A DNA stretch of 64,000 nucleotides from Bacillus yapensis. GTDB taxonomy: Bacteria; Bacillota; Bacilli; Bacillales; Cytobacillaceae. The stretch lies in contig NZ_SUND01000012.1 of NCBI RefSeq assembly GCF_005280205.1, forward strand, positions 101,794 through 165,793, in the 5' to 3' direction. The position numbers were made by a program, and so were the translations under genes. Below, piece by piece: positions 46,496-55,117 of the stretch (the first letter of the stretch is position 1; the number at the start of each line of letters is the position of its first letter). A model generated the notes under the pieces. The model ran no database searches. It worked only from the letters and a program-made list of their open reading frames with translations, and had not been told where the DNA came from.

Positions 46496-49120
46496 ATGTC
46501 GAAAAAACTTGTATTGATTGATGGAAATAGTATTGCATATCGCGCTTTTTTTGCGCTGCCACTACTTAATAATGATAAGGGTATACATACAAATGCTATT
46601 TATGGTTTTACGATGATGCTGATGAAAATACTCGAGGATGAGAAACCAACTCATATTATGGTTGCGTTTGATGCTGGAAAAACAACGATTCGTCATAGTA
46701 CCTTTAGCGAATATAAAGGTGGAAGACAGAAGACGCCACCAGAGTTATCGGAACAGTTTCCTTATATTCGAGAACTGCTAGATGCTTATGGAATTTCTCG
46801 ATATGAGCTTGAAAACTACGAAGCAGACGATATTATTGGGACATTATCTTTAGAAGCTGAGAAGGATGGCTTTGAGGTAAAGGTTATCTCAGGAGATAAG
46901 GATTTAACTCAGTTGAGTTCTGATAAAACGACTGTAGCGATTACGAAAAAAGGGATTACAGAAATTGAGGAATACACCCCAGCACATATTAAGGAAAAGT
47001 ATGGCTTAATCCCTGAACAGATTATTGAAATGAAGGGTTTGATGGGGGATGCGTCAGATAATATTCCAGGTGTCCCAGGAGTTGGAGAAAAGACGGCAAT
47101 TAAACTATTAAAAGAGTTTCAGACCGTTGAAAATCTCATTGCTTCCATTGATGAAGTAAGTGGGAACAAATTGAAGGAAAAGCTAGAAGAGTTTAAGGAC
47201 CAAGCTTTGATGAGTAAGGAGCTAGCGACGATTATTCGTAATGCACCTGTTCAGATTGGCCTTGAAGAAGTGGAGTATGAGGGCTTTGAACAGGACAAGC
47301 TGATCAAGTTCTTTAAGGAATTGGGCTTTAACTCTCTTTTAGAAAAAATGGATGTAGCTGAAGAAGCTAAGGCATTAGAAGAGATCGAATTCAAAATGGT
47401 AAAAGAAATTACTGAAGACCTATTTGCAGACGAGTCTGCCCTTTATGTCGAGATATTAGAGGATAACTATCATTACGCACCGATTGTTGGATTTTCCATT
47501 GCCCATCATGAGGGGAGCTATTTTATCCCTACAGAATTAGCGATTACGTCAGAAGCTTTTAAAAAGTGGGCAGAGGATGACAGCAAGAAGAAATGGGTCT
47601 ATGATGCGAAACGAAGTGAGGTCGCGCTTCGACACCATGATATTCATCTAAAAGGTGTGGAATTCGATCTGTTGCTGGCGTCTTATTTACTAAATCCATC
47701 TGAAACGATCGATGATATAGCTTCTGTTGGGAAAACGTATGGCCATGGAAATGTTGAATCGGATGATGTTTTCTATGGTAAAGGGGCAAAACGGAGAGTG
47801 CCTGAAGAGGAGGCATTGGCCGAGCATCTAGCGAGAAAGGCGATTGTTTTATTTGAACTCAAACAATTACTTGAAGATAAGTTATATGAAAACGAACAAT
47901 ATGAATTATTTTATGAATTAGAATTGCCATTGTCTTTAATATTAGCTGACATGGAATCAACGGGAATCAAGGTGGATTTGGAACGTTTGCGTAAAATGGG
48001 ACAAGACATTAATGAACAGCTGGTGAAAATTGAAAAACGAATTTATGAGCTAGCGGGTGAAGCATTTAATATTAATTCACCGAAGCAACTAGGGATTATA
48101 TTGTTTGAAAAGCTAGGGTTGCCTCCTGTGAAAAAAACGAAGACAGGCTATTCTACTTCGGCTGATGTTCTTGAAAAGTTGGCAGCCGATCACGCTATTA
48201 TTAAGGAAATCCTTCATTATCGTCAGTTAGGTAAGCTTCAATCGACTTATATTGAAGGAATTTCGAAGGTAGTCAATCCAGAGAATGATAAGGTTCATAC
48301 TCGTTATAACCAAGCTCTCACACAAACAGGGCGTTTAAGTTCAACCGATCCAAATCTACAAAATATCCCGATTCGCTTAGAGGAAGGAAGAAAAATCCGT
48401 CAGGCGTTTATTCCTTCTGAAAAGGACTGGGTCATTTTTGCAGCCGACTATTCGCAAATTGAGCTCCGCGTTCTCGCTCATATTGCAGGCGATGATAAAT
48501 TAATTGAGGCTTTTAAAGAAGGGCTGGATATCCATACGAAGACAGCGATGGAAGTATTCCGCGTGTCAAAGGATGAAGTGACATCCAACATGCGCCGCCA
48601 CGCTAAAGCGGTTAACTTTGGAATCGTCTATGGAATTAGTGATTATGGCTTGTCACAAAGCTTGAATATTACGCGAAAAGAAGCTGGACAGTTCATTGAG
48701 AAGTATTTAGAGAGCTATCCTGGCGTAAAGGATTATATGGAAGACATCGTAAAAGATGCCAAACAGAAGGGATTTGTATCGACCCTACTGCACCGCAGAC
48801 GCTATTTGCCTGAGATTACGAGCAGGAATTTCAATATTAGAAGCTTTGCGGAAAGAACAGCGATGAACACACCGATCCAGGGAAGTGCTGCTGACATCAT
48901 TAAGAAGGCAATGATAGATATGGCAGATCGTCTTGAAAAAGAAGGATTAAAAACAAGACTTCTTCTTCAAGTTCACGATGAATTGATTTTTGAAGCTCCA
49001 CAGGATGAAATCGAGATATTAAAAGAGATTGTACCAGATGTAATGGAGAATGCGATTGAGTTGGAGGTACCTCTAAAGGTTGATTTCTCTTATGGACCAA
49101 CATGGTTTGATGCAAAATAA
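46496..49120 (+). CDS. polA: DNA polymerase I
   Basis: 874 residues. N-terminal 5'-3' exonuclease (1-290; LIDGNSIAYRAFFAL, YEADDIIGTL, GLMGDASDNIPGVPGVGEKTA region), a degenerate 3'-5' exonuclease domain (300-465) in which the metal-binding carboxylates are not evident, as in other Bacillus Pol I, and the polymerase domain with DYSQIELRVLAH (~650), RRHAKAVNFGIVYG (~700) and VHDELIFE (~826). Functions in repair and Okazaki fragment processing. ATG 46496 follows GAGGGAG. Confidence 0.98.
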   Translation: MSKKLVLIDGNSIAYRAFFALPLLNNDKGIHTNAIYGFTMMLMKILEDEKPTHIMVAFDAGKTTIRHSTFSEYKGGRQKTPPELSEQFPYIRELLDAYGISRYELENYEADDIIGTLSLEAEKDGFEVKVISGDKDLTQLSSDKTTVAITKKGITEIEEYTPAHIKEKYGLIPEQIIEMKGLMGDASDNIPGVPGVGEKTAIKLLKEFQTVENLIASIDEVSGNKLKEKLEEFKDQALMSKELATIIRNAPVQIGLEEVEYEGFEQDKLIKFFKELGFNSLLEKMDVAEEAKALEEIEFKMVKEITEDLFADESALYVEILEDNYHYAPIVGFSIAHHEGSYFIPTELAITSEAFKKWAEDDSKKKWVYDAKRSEVALRHHDIHLKGVEFDLLLASYLLNPSETIDDIASVGKTYGHGNVESDDVFYGKGAKRRVPEEEALAEHLARKAIVLFELKQLLEDKLYENEQYELFYELELPLSLILADMESTGIKVDLERLRKMGQDINEQLVKIEKRIYELAGEAFNINSPKQLGIILFEKLGLPPVKKTKTGYSTSADVLEKLAADHAIIKEILHYRQLGKLQSTYIEGISKVVNPENDKVHTRYNQALTQTGRLSSTDPNLQNIPIRLEEGRKIRQAFIPSEKDWVIFAADYSQIELRVLAHIAGDDKLIEAFKEGLDIHTKTAMEVFRVSKDEVTSNMRRHAKAVNFGIVYGISDYGLSQSLNITRKEAGQFIEKYLESYPGVKDYMEDIVKDAKQKGFVSTLLHRRRYLPEITSRNFNIRSFAERTAMNTPIQGSAADIIKKAMIDMADRLEKEGLKTRLLLQVHDELIFEAPQDEIEILKEIVPDVMENAIELEVPLKVDFSYGPTWFDAK

Positions 49121-49150
49121 ATGAACGCTGTTTTCGTAATGAATGTAGTT

Positions 49151-49216
49151 TTTTTCGCCAGAAAATAAACAAGTCTTTTTCGCTAGAAAATAAACAAGTT
49201 TTTTTCGTATAAAAAG
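49151..49216. repeat. 25-bp tandem repeat between polA and mutM
   Basis: Two adjacent 25-bp units (49151-49175 and 49176-49200), each TTTTTCGC-AGAAAATAAACAAG-type with two differences, and a partial third from 49201. It lies in the 121-base gap before mutM. Confidence 0.85.
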
Positions 49217-49241
49217 AGCGTAAATGAAAGAAGGAAATTGA

Positions 49242-50087
49242 ATGCCAGAGCTACCAGAGGTGGAGACGGTCCGGAGAACACTGGTCGAGCTCGTGAGTGG
49301 GAAAACCATCGAGCGCGTCACGGTTACCTGGCCGAAAATCATCAAGAAACCAGTAGAAGTAGAACAGTTTAAGGATGCCCTTGTTGGACAAGTGATTGAG
49401 GAAATAAGTCGAAGAGGGAAATTCCTCATCTTTTATACAACTGATTTTGCCCTTGTTTCCCATTTGCGAATGGAGGGACGGTACGGACTTTATACGCCAG
49501 AAGAAGAAATAGATAAGCACACCCATGTTATTTTTTACTTCACAGATGGAACACAATTGAGATATCGAGATGTGCGAAAGTTTGGGACGATGCATCTTTT
49601 TAAAAAAGGAGAGGAGCTCGCTGAGCTGCCCTTATCTCAGCTTGGACCTGAGCCATTTTCTGAGGAATTCACGGTTGCGCGCATGGAGCGAATGCTTGCT
49701 CAAACGAATCGTAGCATAAAAACAGTATTACTTGATCAAAAGCTCGTTGTGGGACTCGGAAATATTTATGTGGATGAAGCTTTGTTTAAGGCAGGAATTC
49801 ACCCTGAACGAAGTGCAAGCAGTCTTACGAAAAAGGAAATGAAAATACTTCATCATGAAATCATCCAAACGCTAACCGAAGCAGTGGCAAAGGGTGGTAG
49901 CACAGTGCGCTCTTATGTGAATAGTCAAGGTGAAATAGGGATGTTTCAATTAGAGCTTTTTGTGTATGGACGTAATGGGAAGGCTTGTAAGACTTGTTCC
50001 TCCGAGCTTGAACGCATTGTAGTAGGGGGAAGAGGGACAGTTTTCTGTCCGAAGTGTCAAAAGAGAAAAAAGTCTAAAAGTCGTTAG
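49242..50087 (+). CDS. mutM: Formamidopyrimidine-DNA glycosylase
   Basis: 281 residues; removes 8-oxoguanine and FaPy lesions. After Met comes the catalytic P2-E3 (PELPEVETVRR), then the beta-sandwich, H2TH region with VVGLGNIYVDEALFKAGIHP and a C-terminal zinc finger CKTC...CPKC (residues ~247-273). All needed residues are present. ATG 49242 follows AAGAAGGAAATTGA. Grouped with polA as in B. subtilis. Confidence 0.97.
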   Translation: MPELPEVETVRRTLVELVSGKTIERVTVTWPKIIKKPVEVEQFKDALVGQVIEEISRRGKFLIFYTTDFALVSHLRMEGRYGLYTPEEEIDKHTHVIFYFTDGTQLRYRDVRKFGTMHLFKKGEELAELPLSQLGPEPFSEEFTVARMERMLAQTNRSIKTVLLDQKLVVGLGNIYVDEALFKAGIHPERSASSLTKKEMKILHHEIIQTLTEAVAKGGSTVRSYVNSQGEIGMFQLELFVYGRNGKACKTCSSELERIVVGGRGTVFCPKCQKRKKSKSR

Positions 50088-50100
50088 AGATTAACATTGG

Positions 50101-50150
50101 AGTAGCTCCTTCCATATACTATCTTAGTTTTTTGTTAGGAAGGAGCTACT
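50101..50150 (+). promoter_or_regulatory. Hairpin enclosing the ytaF ribosome binding site
   Basis: AGTAGCTCCTTCC (50101-50113) is perfectly complementary to GGAAGGAGCTACT (50138-50150), separated by 24 bases. The right arm contains the whole GGAAGGAG Shine-Dalgarno sequence of the GTG at 50155. No T tract follows, so it is not an ordinary terminator; it should mask ytaF in transcripts read through from mutM. Confidence 0.75.
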
Positions 50151-50154
50151 TTCA

Positions 50155-50787
50155 GTGTTCACATTTTCACTACTTCTACTTGCATTTGCAGTAAGCCTTG
50201 ATAGTTTTAGTGTTGGTTTTACTTATGGGCTAAGAAAAATGAAAATTCCGTTTAAGTCCATATTAGTCATTGCTGGTTGCTCGGCAATCTCATTGATTGG
50301 AGCAATGGCAGTCGGTCAAATTATTGAAGCTTTTCTTTCGCCTGAAATGGCCGAAAAAATTGGAGGAATTGTTCTAATCCTTTTAGGAGTATGGATTCTG
50401 TATCAATTTTTTCGCCCGGAAAAATCAAAGGATGCTCTCCCTCATGAAAAAATTATCGTAAATTTTGAAATTAAGTCACTAGGAATCGTGATAAACATCT
50501 TGAAAAAACCGATGTCTGCTGATTTTGATAAATCTGGCACGATTACTGGTATTGAGGCATTTATGCTCGGATTAGCACTGTCGTTGGATGCGTTCGGAGC
50601 TGGAATTGGCGCGGCAATGCTTGGCTATTCACCTCATGTACTCGCTCTTACAGTGGCGGTCATGAGTTCCTTATTTGTTTCTTTAGGAATGAAGATGGGA
50701 GTCGTATTTTCAAAGAGTAACATGATGCAAAAATTTACTTTTATTCCTGGGATATTGTTGATCTTTATTGGAATTTGGAAGATGTAG
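50155..50787 (+). CDS. ytaF: Sporulation membrane protein YtaF (MntP-like)
   Basis: 210 residues, six helices in two related halves, each with an LD motif in a helix (LAFAVSLDSFSVGFTYGLR at 7-25 and LGLALSLDAFGAGIGAAML near 138-156), the pattern of MntP-type efflux proteins; a metal-export role is plausible. Annotated in Bacillus as sporulation protein YtaF. GTG 50155 is nine bases after GGAAGGAG, which is inside a 13-bp hairpin. Confidence 0.88.
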   Translation: MFTFSLLLLAFAVSLDSFSVGFTYGLRKMKIPFKSILVIAGCSAISLIGAMAVGQIIEAFLSPEMAEKIGGIVLILLGVWILYQFFRPEKSKDALPHEKIIVNFEIKSLGIVINILKKPMSADFDKSGTITGIEAFMLGLALSLDAFGAGIGAAMLGYSPHVLALTVAVMSSLFVSLGMKMGVVFSKSNMMQKFTFIPGILLIFIGIWKM

Positions 50788-50856
50788 GGTGTTTTTTGCA
50801 AAAGCCAAGTCAACGGCTTTTGCACATACATATACGTTTGGACGAAAGGAATTACG

Positions 50857-51456
50857 ATGATGGCATTAGTTGTAGGATTAACTGGTGGAATAGCTAGTGG
50901 AAAAAGTACGGTATCTAACTTATTAAGAGAAATGGGTTATACAATTATTGATGCTGATCTAGAGGCACGCCTTGCTGTTGAAATAGGGGAGCCGGCTTAC
51001 AACGAGATTGTATTATATTTTGGAGAAGAGATTAAGCTTCCAAATGGTCAAATTGATCGGGCAAAGCTAGGGGAAATAATTTTTAACAATGAAGAAAAAA
51101 GATTAAAGCTAAACAGCATTGTGCATCCTGATGTCCGTCGACGTATGCTTGAAAAGCGAGAACAAGCGGTAAAAAATGGAGAAAGCCTTATTGTCATGGA
51201 CATTCCTCTGTTGTTTGAGAGCCAGCTAACAAGTATGGTAGATAAGGTTCTACTAGTCTATGTGGATGAGGATACCCAGCTTCAGCGGCTGATGGAACGG
51301 AACGGATTTTCAGAAGAAGAGGCTCTTGCTCGGATTAAGTCTCAAATGCCACTGAAGGATAAAGTTCAATTAAGCTATGCGGTTATTGATAACAATGGCA
51401 CAATCGAAGATACAAAAAAACAATTAAATATAATTCTTACAGAGTTGAATATATAA
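50857..51456 (+). CDS. coaE: Dephospho-CoA kinase
   Basis: 199 residues; final step of CoA synthesis. P-loop GLTGGIASGKST (7-18), ADLEAR substrate region, and DIPLLFE, the CoaE signature. ATG 50857 or 50860 could start it (CGAAAGGA upstream). Ends at a simple terminator. Confidence 0.96.
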   Translation: MMALVVGLTGGIASGKSTVSNLLREMGYTIIDADLEARLAVEIGEPAYNEIVLYFGEEIKLPNGQIDRAKLGEIIFNNEEKRLKLNSIVHPDVRRRMLEKREQAVKNGESLIVMDIPLLFESQLTSMVDKVLLVYVDEDTQLQRLMERNGFSEEEALARIKSQMPLKDKVQLSYAVIDNNGTIEDTKKQLNIILTELNI

Positions 51457-51458
51457 CG

Positions 51459-51485
51459 AAGCGATTAGGCTTCTTTTTTTTATAT
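51459..51485 (+). terminator. Terminator of coaE
   Basis: GAAGC (51459-51463) and GCTTC around GATTAG, then a run of nine T. Confidence 0.88.
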
Positions 51486-51519
51486 TTTTGTGAAATTAAT
51501 CATCACAAATTAGTGTTAA

Positions 51520-51564
51520 TATGTTATACTAATGACGAAAATATCGGATAAAAAGTATAACATT
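51520..51564 (+). promoter_or_regulatory. gapB promoter with two CcpN boxes
   Basis: TATGTTATACT (51520-51530) fits the CcpN consensus TRTGHYATAYW at all 11 positions and covers the probable -10 TATACT (51525-51530). A second box lies at 51554-51564 on the minus strand (AATGTTATACT, 10 of 11). This fits glucose repression of gluconeogenic gapB by CcpN as in B. subtilis. Confidence 0.72.
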
Positions 51565-51577
51565 ATCTTTTTGGAAC

Positions 51578-51614
51578 GAGGATTATATCTCATACATGGG
51601 TGAGAGATAACCTC
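51578..51614 (+). promoter_or_regulatory. Imperfect hairpin in the gapB leader
   Basis: GAGG-TATATCTC (51578-51591) can fold on GAGAGATAACCTC (51602-51614). It sits ~80 bases before the start codon; function unknown. Confidence 0.35.
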
Positions 51615-51693
51615 ATTAAATTGTATTTCTTAATATAAGGGGCCTATGACCTCGATTGATTTAAGAATTACTTTATACGAAAGGGGCCGCATA

Positions 51694-52725
51694 ATGAAGG
51701 CGAAGATAGCGATTAATGGATTTGGAAGGATAGGTAGAATGGTTTTTAGAAAGGCCATCCTTGAAGATAATTTAGATATCGTTGCGGTTAATGCAAGCTA
51801 TCCAGCGGAGACATTAGCACATTTGATAAAGTATGACACAAATCATGGCCAATTCGTTGGAGAAGTCGTTGCGGAAGATGATGCCCTTGTAGTGAACGGA
51901 AAAAGAGTGAAACTAATAAGCAATCGAAATCCTGAAGAACTTCCATGGAAGGAATACGGGATTGATATTGTCATTGAGGCGACAGGGAAATTTAACTCTA
52001 GAGACAAAGCGAGCCTCCATTTAAAAGCAGGTGCCAAAAAAGTAATTTTAACAGCACCTGGTAAAAATGAAGATGTTACCATAGTGATGGGGGTCAATGA
52101 ACATGACCTAAATATAAATGAGCATGATGTCATTTCAAATGCTTCCTGTACGACAAACTGTTTAGCTCCTGTTGTGAAGGTATTAGATGAGAAGTTTGGT
52201 ATTGAAAATGGACTCATGACAACGATTCATGCTTACACAAACGACCAAAGAAATATCGATAATCCACATAAAGATTTACGTCGTGCAAGAGCATGTGGTC
52301 AATCGATTATTCCTACTTCTACGGGTGCTGCCAAAGCACTAAGCTTGGTACTACCGCATCTTAAGGGGAAACTTCATGGAATGGCTTTGAGGGTTCCAAC
52401 GCCAAACGTTTCATTAGTGGATCTTGTAGTTGATTTGAAAAAAGATGTTACGATTGACGATGTTAACCATGCATATTTTACAGCCTCAAAGGGTTCCTTG
52501 AGTGGTGTGCTAGATATTACAGACGAACCATTAGTATCTGTTGATTTTAATACAAATGAACATTCAGCTATCATCGATGGTTTATCAACGATGGTGATGG
52601 GAACAAATAAAGTAAAAGTATTAGCTTGGTATGATAATGAATGGGGCTATTCTTGCCGTGTAGTTGATTTAGCGAATTATGTGGCAGCTGCTCTCCTACA
52701 AACAGCAAAAATTAAGGTTGGATAA
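51694..52725 (+). CDS. gapB: Glyceraldehyde-3-phosphate dehydrogenase, gluconeogenic, NADP-type
   Basis: 343 residues. Active-site Cys152 in SNASCTTNCLAPV and the Rossmann motif INGFGRIGR are intact. Where NAD-specific GapA has an aspartate (ND in the second strand), this protein has VNASYPAET (32-40), as in B. subtilis GapB, which prefers NADP. ATG 51694 (MKAKIAINGFG) follows AAAGGGGCC. The speD gene that follows gapB in B. subtilis is absent here. Confidence 0.96.
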   Translation: MKAKIAINGFGRIGRMVFRKAILEDNLDIVAVNASYPAETLAHLIKYDTNHGQFVGEVVAEDDALVVNGKRVKLISNRNPEELPWKEYGIDIVIEATGKFNSRDKASLHLKAGAKKVILTAPGKNEDVTIVMGVNEHDLNINEHDVISNASCTTNCLAPVVKVLDEKFGIENGLMTTIHAYTNDQRNIDNPHKDLRRARACGQSIIPTSTGAAKALSLVLPHLKGKLHGMALRVPTPNVSLVDLVVDLKKDVTIDDVNHAYFTASKGSLSGVLDITDEPLVSVDFNTNEHSAIIDGLSTMVMGTNKVKVLAWYDNEWGYSCRVVDLANYVAAALLQTAKIKVG

Positions 52726-52737
52726 GATAATTTGAGG

Positions 52738-52768
52738 AAGGTTACTCACTTTGGGGTAGCCTTTTTCT
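52738..52768 (+). terminator. Terminator of gapB
   Basis: AAGGTTAC (52738-52745) pairs with GTAGCCTT (52756-52763) with one wobble, then T residues. It also rules out the overlapping reading frame at 52732-52944. Confidence 0.78.
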
Positions 52769-52972
52769 ATGTTTTAAAAGTGGTGTTGGTGGATATTGGT
52801 CTTTATCGCAATATATGGGTCAAACACAAAAACACGATATACCTTCCGCTTTCAAAAAAATATCCTGAAAAAGCAAATAAACCCTTAATATTAAACAGTC
52901 TTCACTTGTACATCTACCTTCTTTTTAATAAGATAGACTTATAAAGATTTCTTATTCGGAGCTGATTGACGT

Positions 52973-53431
52973 ATGAAGTGCCCCTCATGTCAAAATAGTA
53001 ATACCCGAGTACTTGATTCGCGCCCCGTTGATGACAGTCGCTCAATTCGACGTAGACGAGAATGTGAAAGGTGCTCATTTCGATTCACTACCTTTGAAAA
53101 GGTGGAGGAAATTCCTTTAATTGTTGTTAAAAAAGAAGGCACCCGAGAAGAGTTCAGCCGTGATAAAATCTTACGTGGTCTTATAAAAGCATGCGAAAAG
53201 CGTCCTGTCGCTTTGCAGACACTTGAGGATATAACTGGTGAAGTAGAAAAAGAACTTAGAAGCCAAGGTGTTTCTGAAATAAATAGTGAAATTATCGGAG
53301 AAATGGTGATGGAACGACTTGTGAAGGTTGATGATGTTGCCTATGTTCGTTTTGCCTCCGTTTATAGACAATTTAAGGATATTAATGTATTTATCGAAGA
53401 ACTTAAAGAACTTATCAAAAAAGAAAAATAA
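52973..53431 (+). CDS. nrdR: Ribonucleotide reductase repressor NrdR
   Basis: 152 residues. Zinc ribbon Cys3, 6, 31, 34 with the basic [12 protein letters not shown] segment for DNA binding, then an ATP-cone (about 49-139; [20 protein letters not shown]) that senses ATP/dATP. Represses ribonucleotide reductase genes. ATG 52973 follows GGAGCTGATTGACGT. First gene of the replication-initiation group, though a terminator follows it. Confidence 0.96.
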   Translation: MKCPSCQNSNTRVLDSRPVDDSRSIRRRRECERCSFRFTTFEKVEEIPLIVVKKEGTREEFSRDKILRGLIKACEKRPVALQTLEDITGEVEKELRSQGVSEINSEIIGEMVMERLVKVDDVAYVRFASVYRQFKDINVFIEELKELIKKEK

Positions 53432-53488
53432 GATAAAATTAGACTATCGATTGTGCTGTTTGAAAAAGAAGCATAGTCTGAGAAACTA

Positions 53489-53518
53489 GGCTAAAGGATA
53501 ACTTTGGCTTTTTTTTCT
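53489..53518 (+). terminator. Terminator after nrdR
   Basis: GCTAAAG (53490-53496) pairs with CTTTGGC (53502-53508), then eight T. Confidence 0.8.
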
Positions 53519-53659
53519 TATTTTGTAAAAAGGCTCTTTTCGCTAACTTTTGGGAATTTTGGATAATACATGAATAACTATATTTCTTATGAAAATAAGT
53601 AAAATGACAGCGAAAAGTGCCGTGCAAATATAATTTTTACTGCTAAACCACAAAGGAAG

Positions 53660-53687
53660 TGTAAATGTCGGTCTTAAGACATTTACA
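53660..53687. promoter_or_regulatory. 28-bp dyad before dnaB
   Basis: TGTAAATGTC (53660-53669) and GACATTTACA (53678-53687), a perfect 10-bp inverted repeat about an 8-bp centre, 49 bases before the dnaB start. It looks like an operator or a small hairpin; the rest of the ~300-bp nrdR-dnaB gap holds only the nrdR terminator. Confidence 0.55.
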
Positions 53688-53735
53688 AATATACATTTTT
53701 AAGAAAAATAGTGTAAAAGAAAGGTTTGAAGCAAG

Positions 53736-55112
53736 ATGGCCCAGCATTGGAAAGAAATGTTACCAATAGATCGATATACAGTGGCCAGTAACGGAATACT
53801 ACATGAGTATGACCGTAAAATCATTACATTGCTGTACCAGCCTTTAATTGGTCCGATTGCTATGAGTTTGTATATGACATTGTGGGCTCAAGTAGAGGAA
53901 AATCGACTGTGGTCTGGGGAGCAATCCCATCATGGTTTGATGACCTCGATGGACCTGAACCTAAAGTCCATACATGAAGCGCGATTAAAGCTTGAGGGAA
54001 TTGGTTTACTGAAAACATTTGTACAAGCGAAGGAAGAATCACGTTCATTTATATATGAGGTACAACCTCCTTTACAACCAGATCGGTTTTTCCTAGATGG
54101 AATGTTAAATATTTATTTATATCAAAAGGTTGGAAAAAATCAATTTGTGAAATTAAAACAATTCTTTTCTGATAAGTCGATTCCAACCGACGAATATAAA
54201 AATGTCACAAGGTCATTTCAAGATGTATACGATTCATCTGTACCATCTTCAATGATTGAGGAGATCGAACAAGATAGTGACCAAATCTATGTTGGAAGAG
54301 CTGCTCAAAAGGGAATCAAAGTCGATGAAACCGCCGGCTTTGATTTTGAATTACTTCAGGCGGGATTATCAGAATCGTTGGTACCGAAAAAAGCTTTGAA
54401 TCAAAAGGTTCGAGATGCTATTAGCAATCTTGCTTACTTATATGGAATTGACCCGATTCAAATGAAAAATCTTTTGATCTCAGCGATGGATGATGTTGCC
54501 AACAAAGTAAATGTGGAAGAGCTGAGAAAGGCTGCAAGGGACTGGTATCAGCTTGAACATCAAGACAAGCTCCCGAAATTAGTTGATAAAGTTCAACCGA
54601 CCATGAAACAAACCGGATCAAGTGAACCGAAAACGCAGGAAGAAAAGCTTGTCCATTATTTAGAGACCACTTCACCACGCCAGCTGCTAAGTGATATTTC
54701 AGGAGGAGCAGATCCTTCTAAGGCCGACTTACAAATAATCGAGGATGTCATGTTTAAACAGAAGCTCCTTCCAGGTGTTGTGAATGTCTTAATCCAGTAT
54801 GTATTGTTAAAAACCGATATGAAATTAACAAAGGGATATGTAGATAAAATTGCCTCTCATTGGACGAGAAAGAAAATTTCAACGGTGAAAGAAGCAATGG
54901 ATTTAGCTATAAAAGAGCATCGACAATATATGGAGTGGGCTGAAAATAAAAAGAGTCCAAAGGCTTCTTCACGAAAGCAGCCAATTCGAACTGAAGCACT
55001 TCCAGCTTGGTTTGATGAGAAAGAGAATGAAGGAACCCAAAATCAACAAGTAATTGATAATGATAAGAGTGAAATAGAAGAGCTACTTAGAGAGTTCAAA
55101 AATAGGGGGTGA
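53736..55112 (+). CDS. dnaB: Replication initiation and membrane attachment protein DnaB
   Basis: 458 residues, the Firmicute primosomal DnaB (not the replicative helicase). N-terminal winged-helix DDBH1 region (LPIDRYTVASNGILHEYD, LLYQPLIGPIAMSLYM) and a C-terminal DnaD-like domain (about 310-410) containing TPRQLLSDISGGADPSKAD and the MEWAENKK-type tail. Helps load the helicase with DnaI at oriC. ATG 53736 follows AGGTTTGAAGCAAG. The stop overlaps the GTG region of dnaI. Confidence 0.95.
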   Translation: MAQHWKEMLPIDRYTVASNGILHEYDRKIITLLYQPLIGPIAMSLYMTLWAQVEENRLWSGEQSHHGLMTSMDLNLKSIHEARLKLEGIGLLKTFVQAKEESRSFIYEVQPPLQPDRFFLDGMLNIYLYQKVGKNQFVKLKQFFSDKSIPTDEYKNVTRSFQDVYDSSVPSSMIEEIEQDSDQIYVGRAAQKGIKVDETAGFDFELLQAGLSESLVPKKALNQKVRDAISNLAYLYGIDPIQMKNLLISAMDDVANKVNVEELRKAARDWYQLEHQDKLPKLVDKVQPTMKQTGSSEPKTQEEKLVHYLETTSPRQLLSDISGGADPSKADLQIIEDVMFKQKLLPGVVNVLIQYVLLKTDMKLTKGYVDKIASHWTRKKISTVKEAMDLAIKEHRQYMEWAENKKSPKASSRKQPIRTEALPAWFDEKENEGTQNQQVIDNDKSEIEELLREFKNRG

Positions 55113-55117
55113 CAGAT

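Noticed and set aside
50798..50823. GCAAAAGCC/GGCTTTTGC hairpin after ytaF as terminator
   Set aside because: The T run precedes the stem on the plus strand and the minus strand would end in A, so it is not an intrinsic terminator in either direction.
52732..52944. 70-codon frame after gapB
   Set aside because: It begins inside the gapB terminator and has no binding site.
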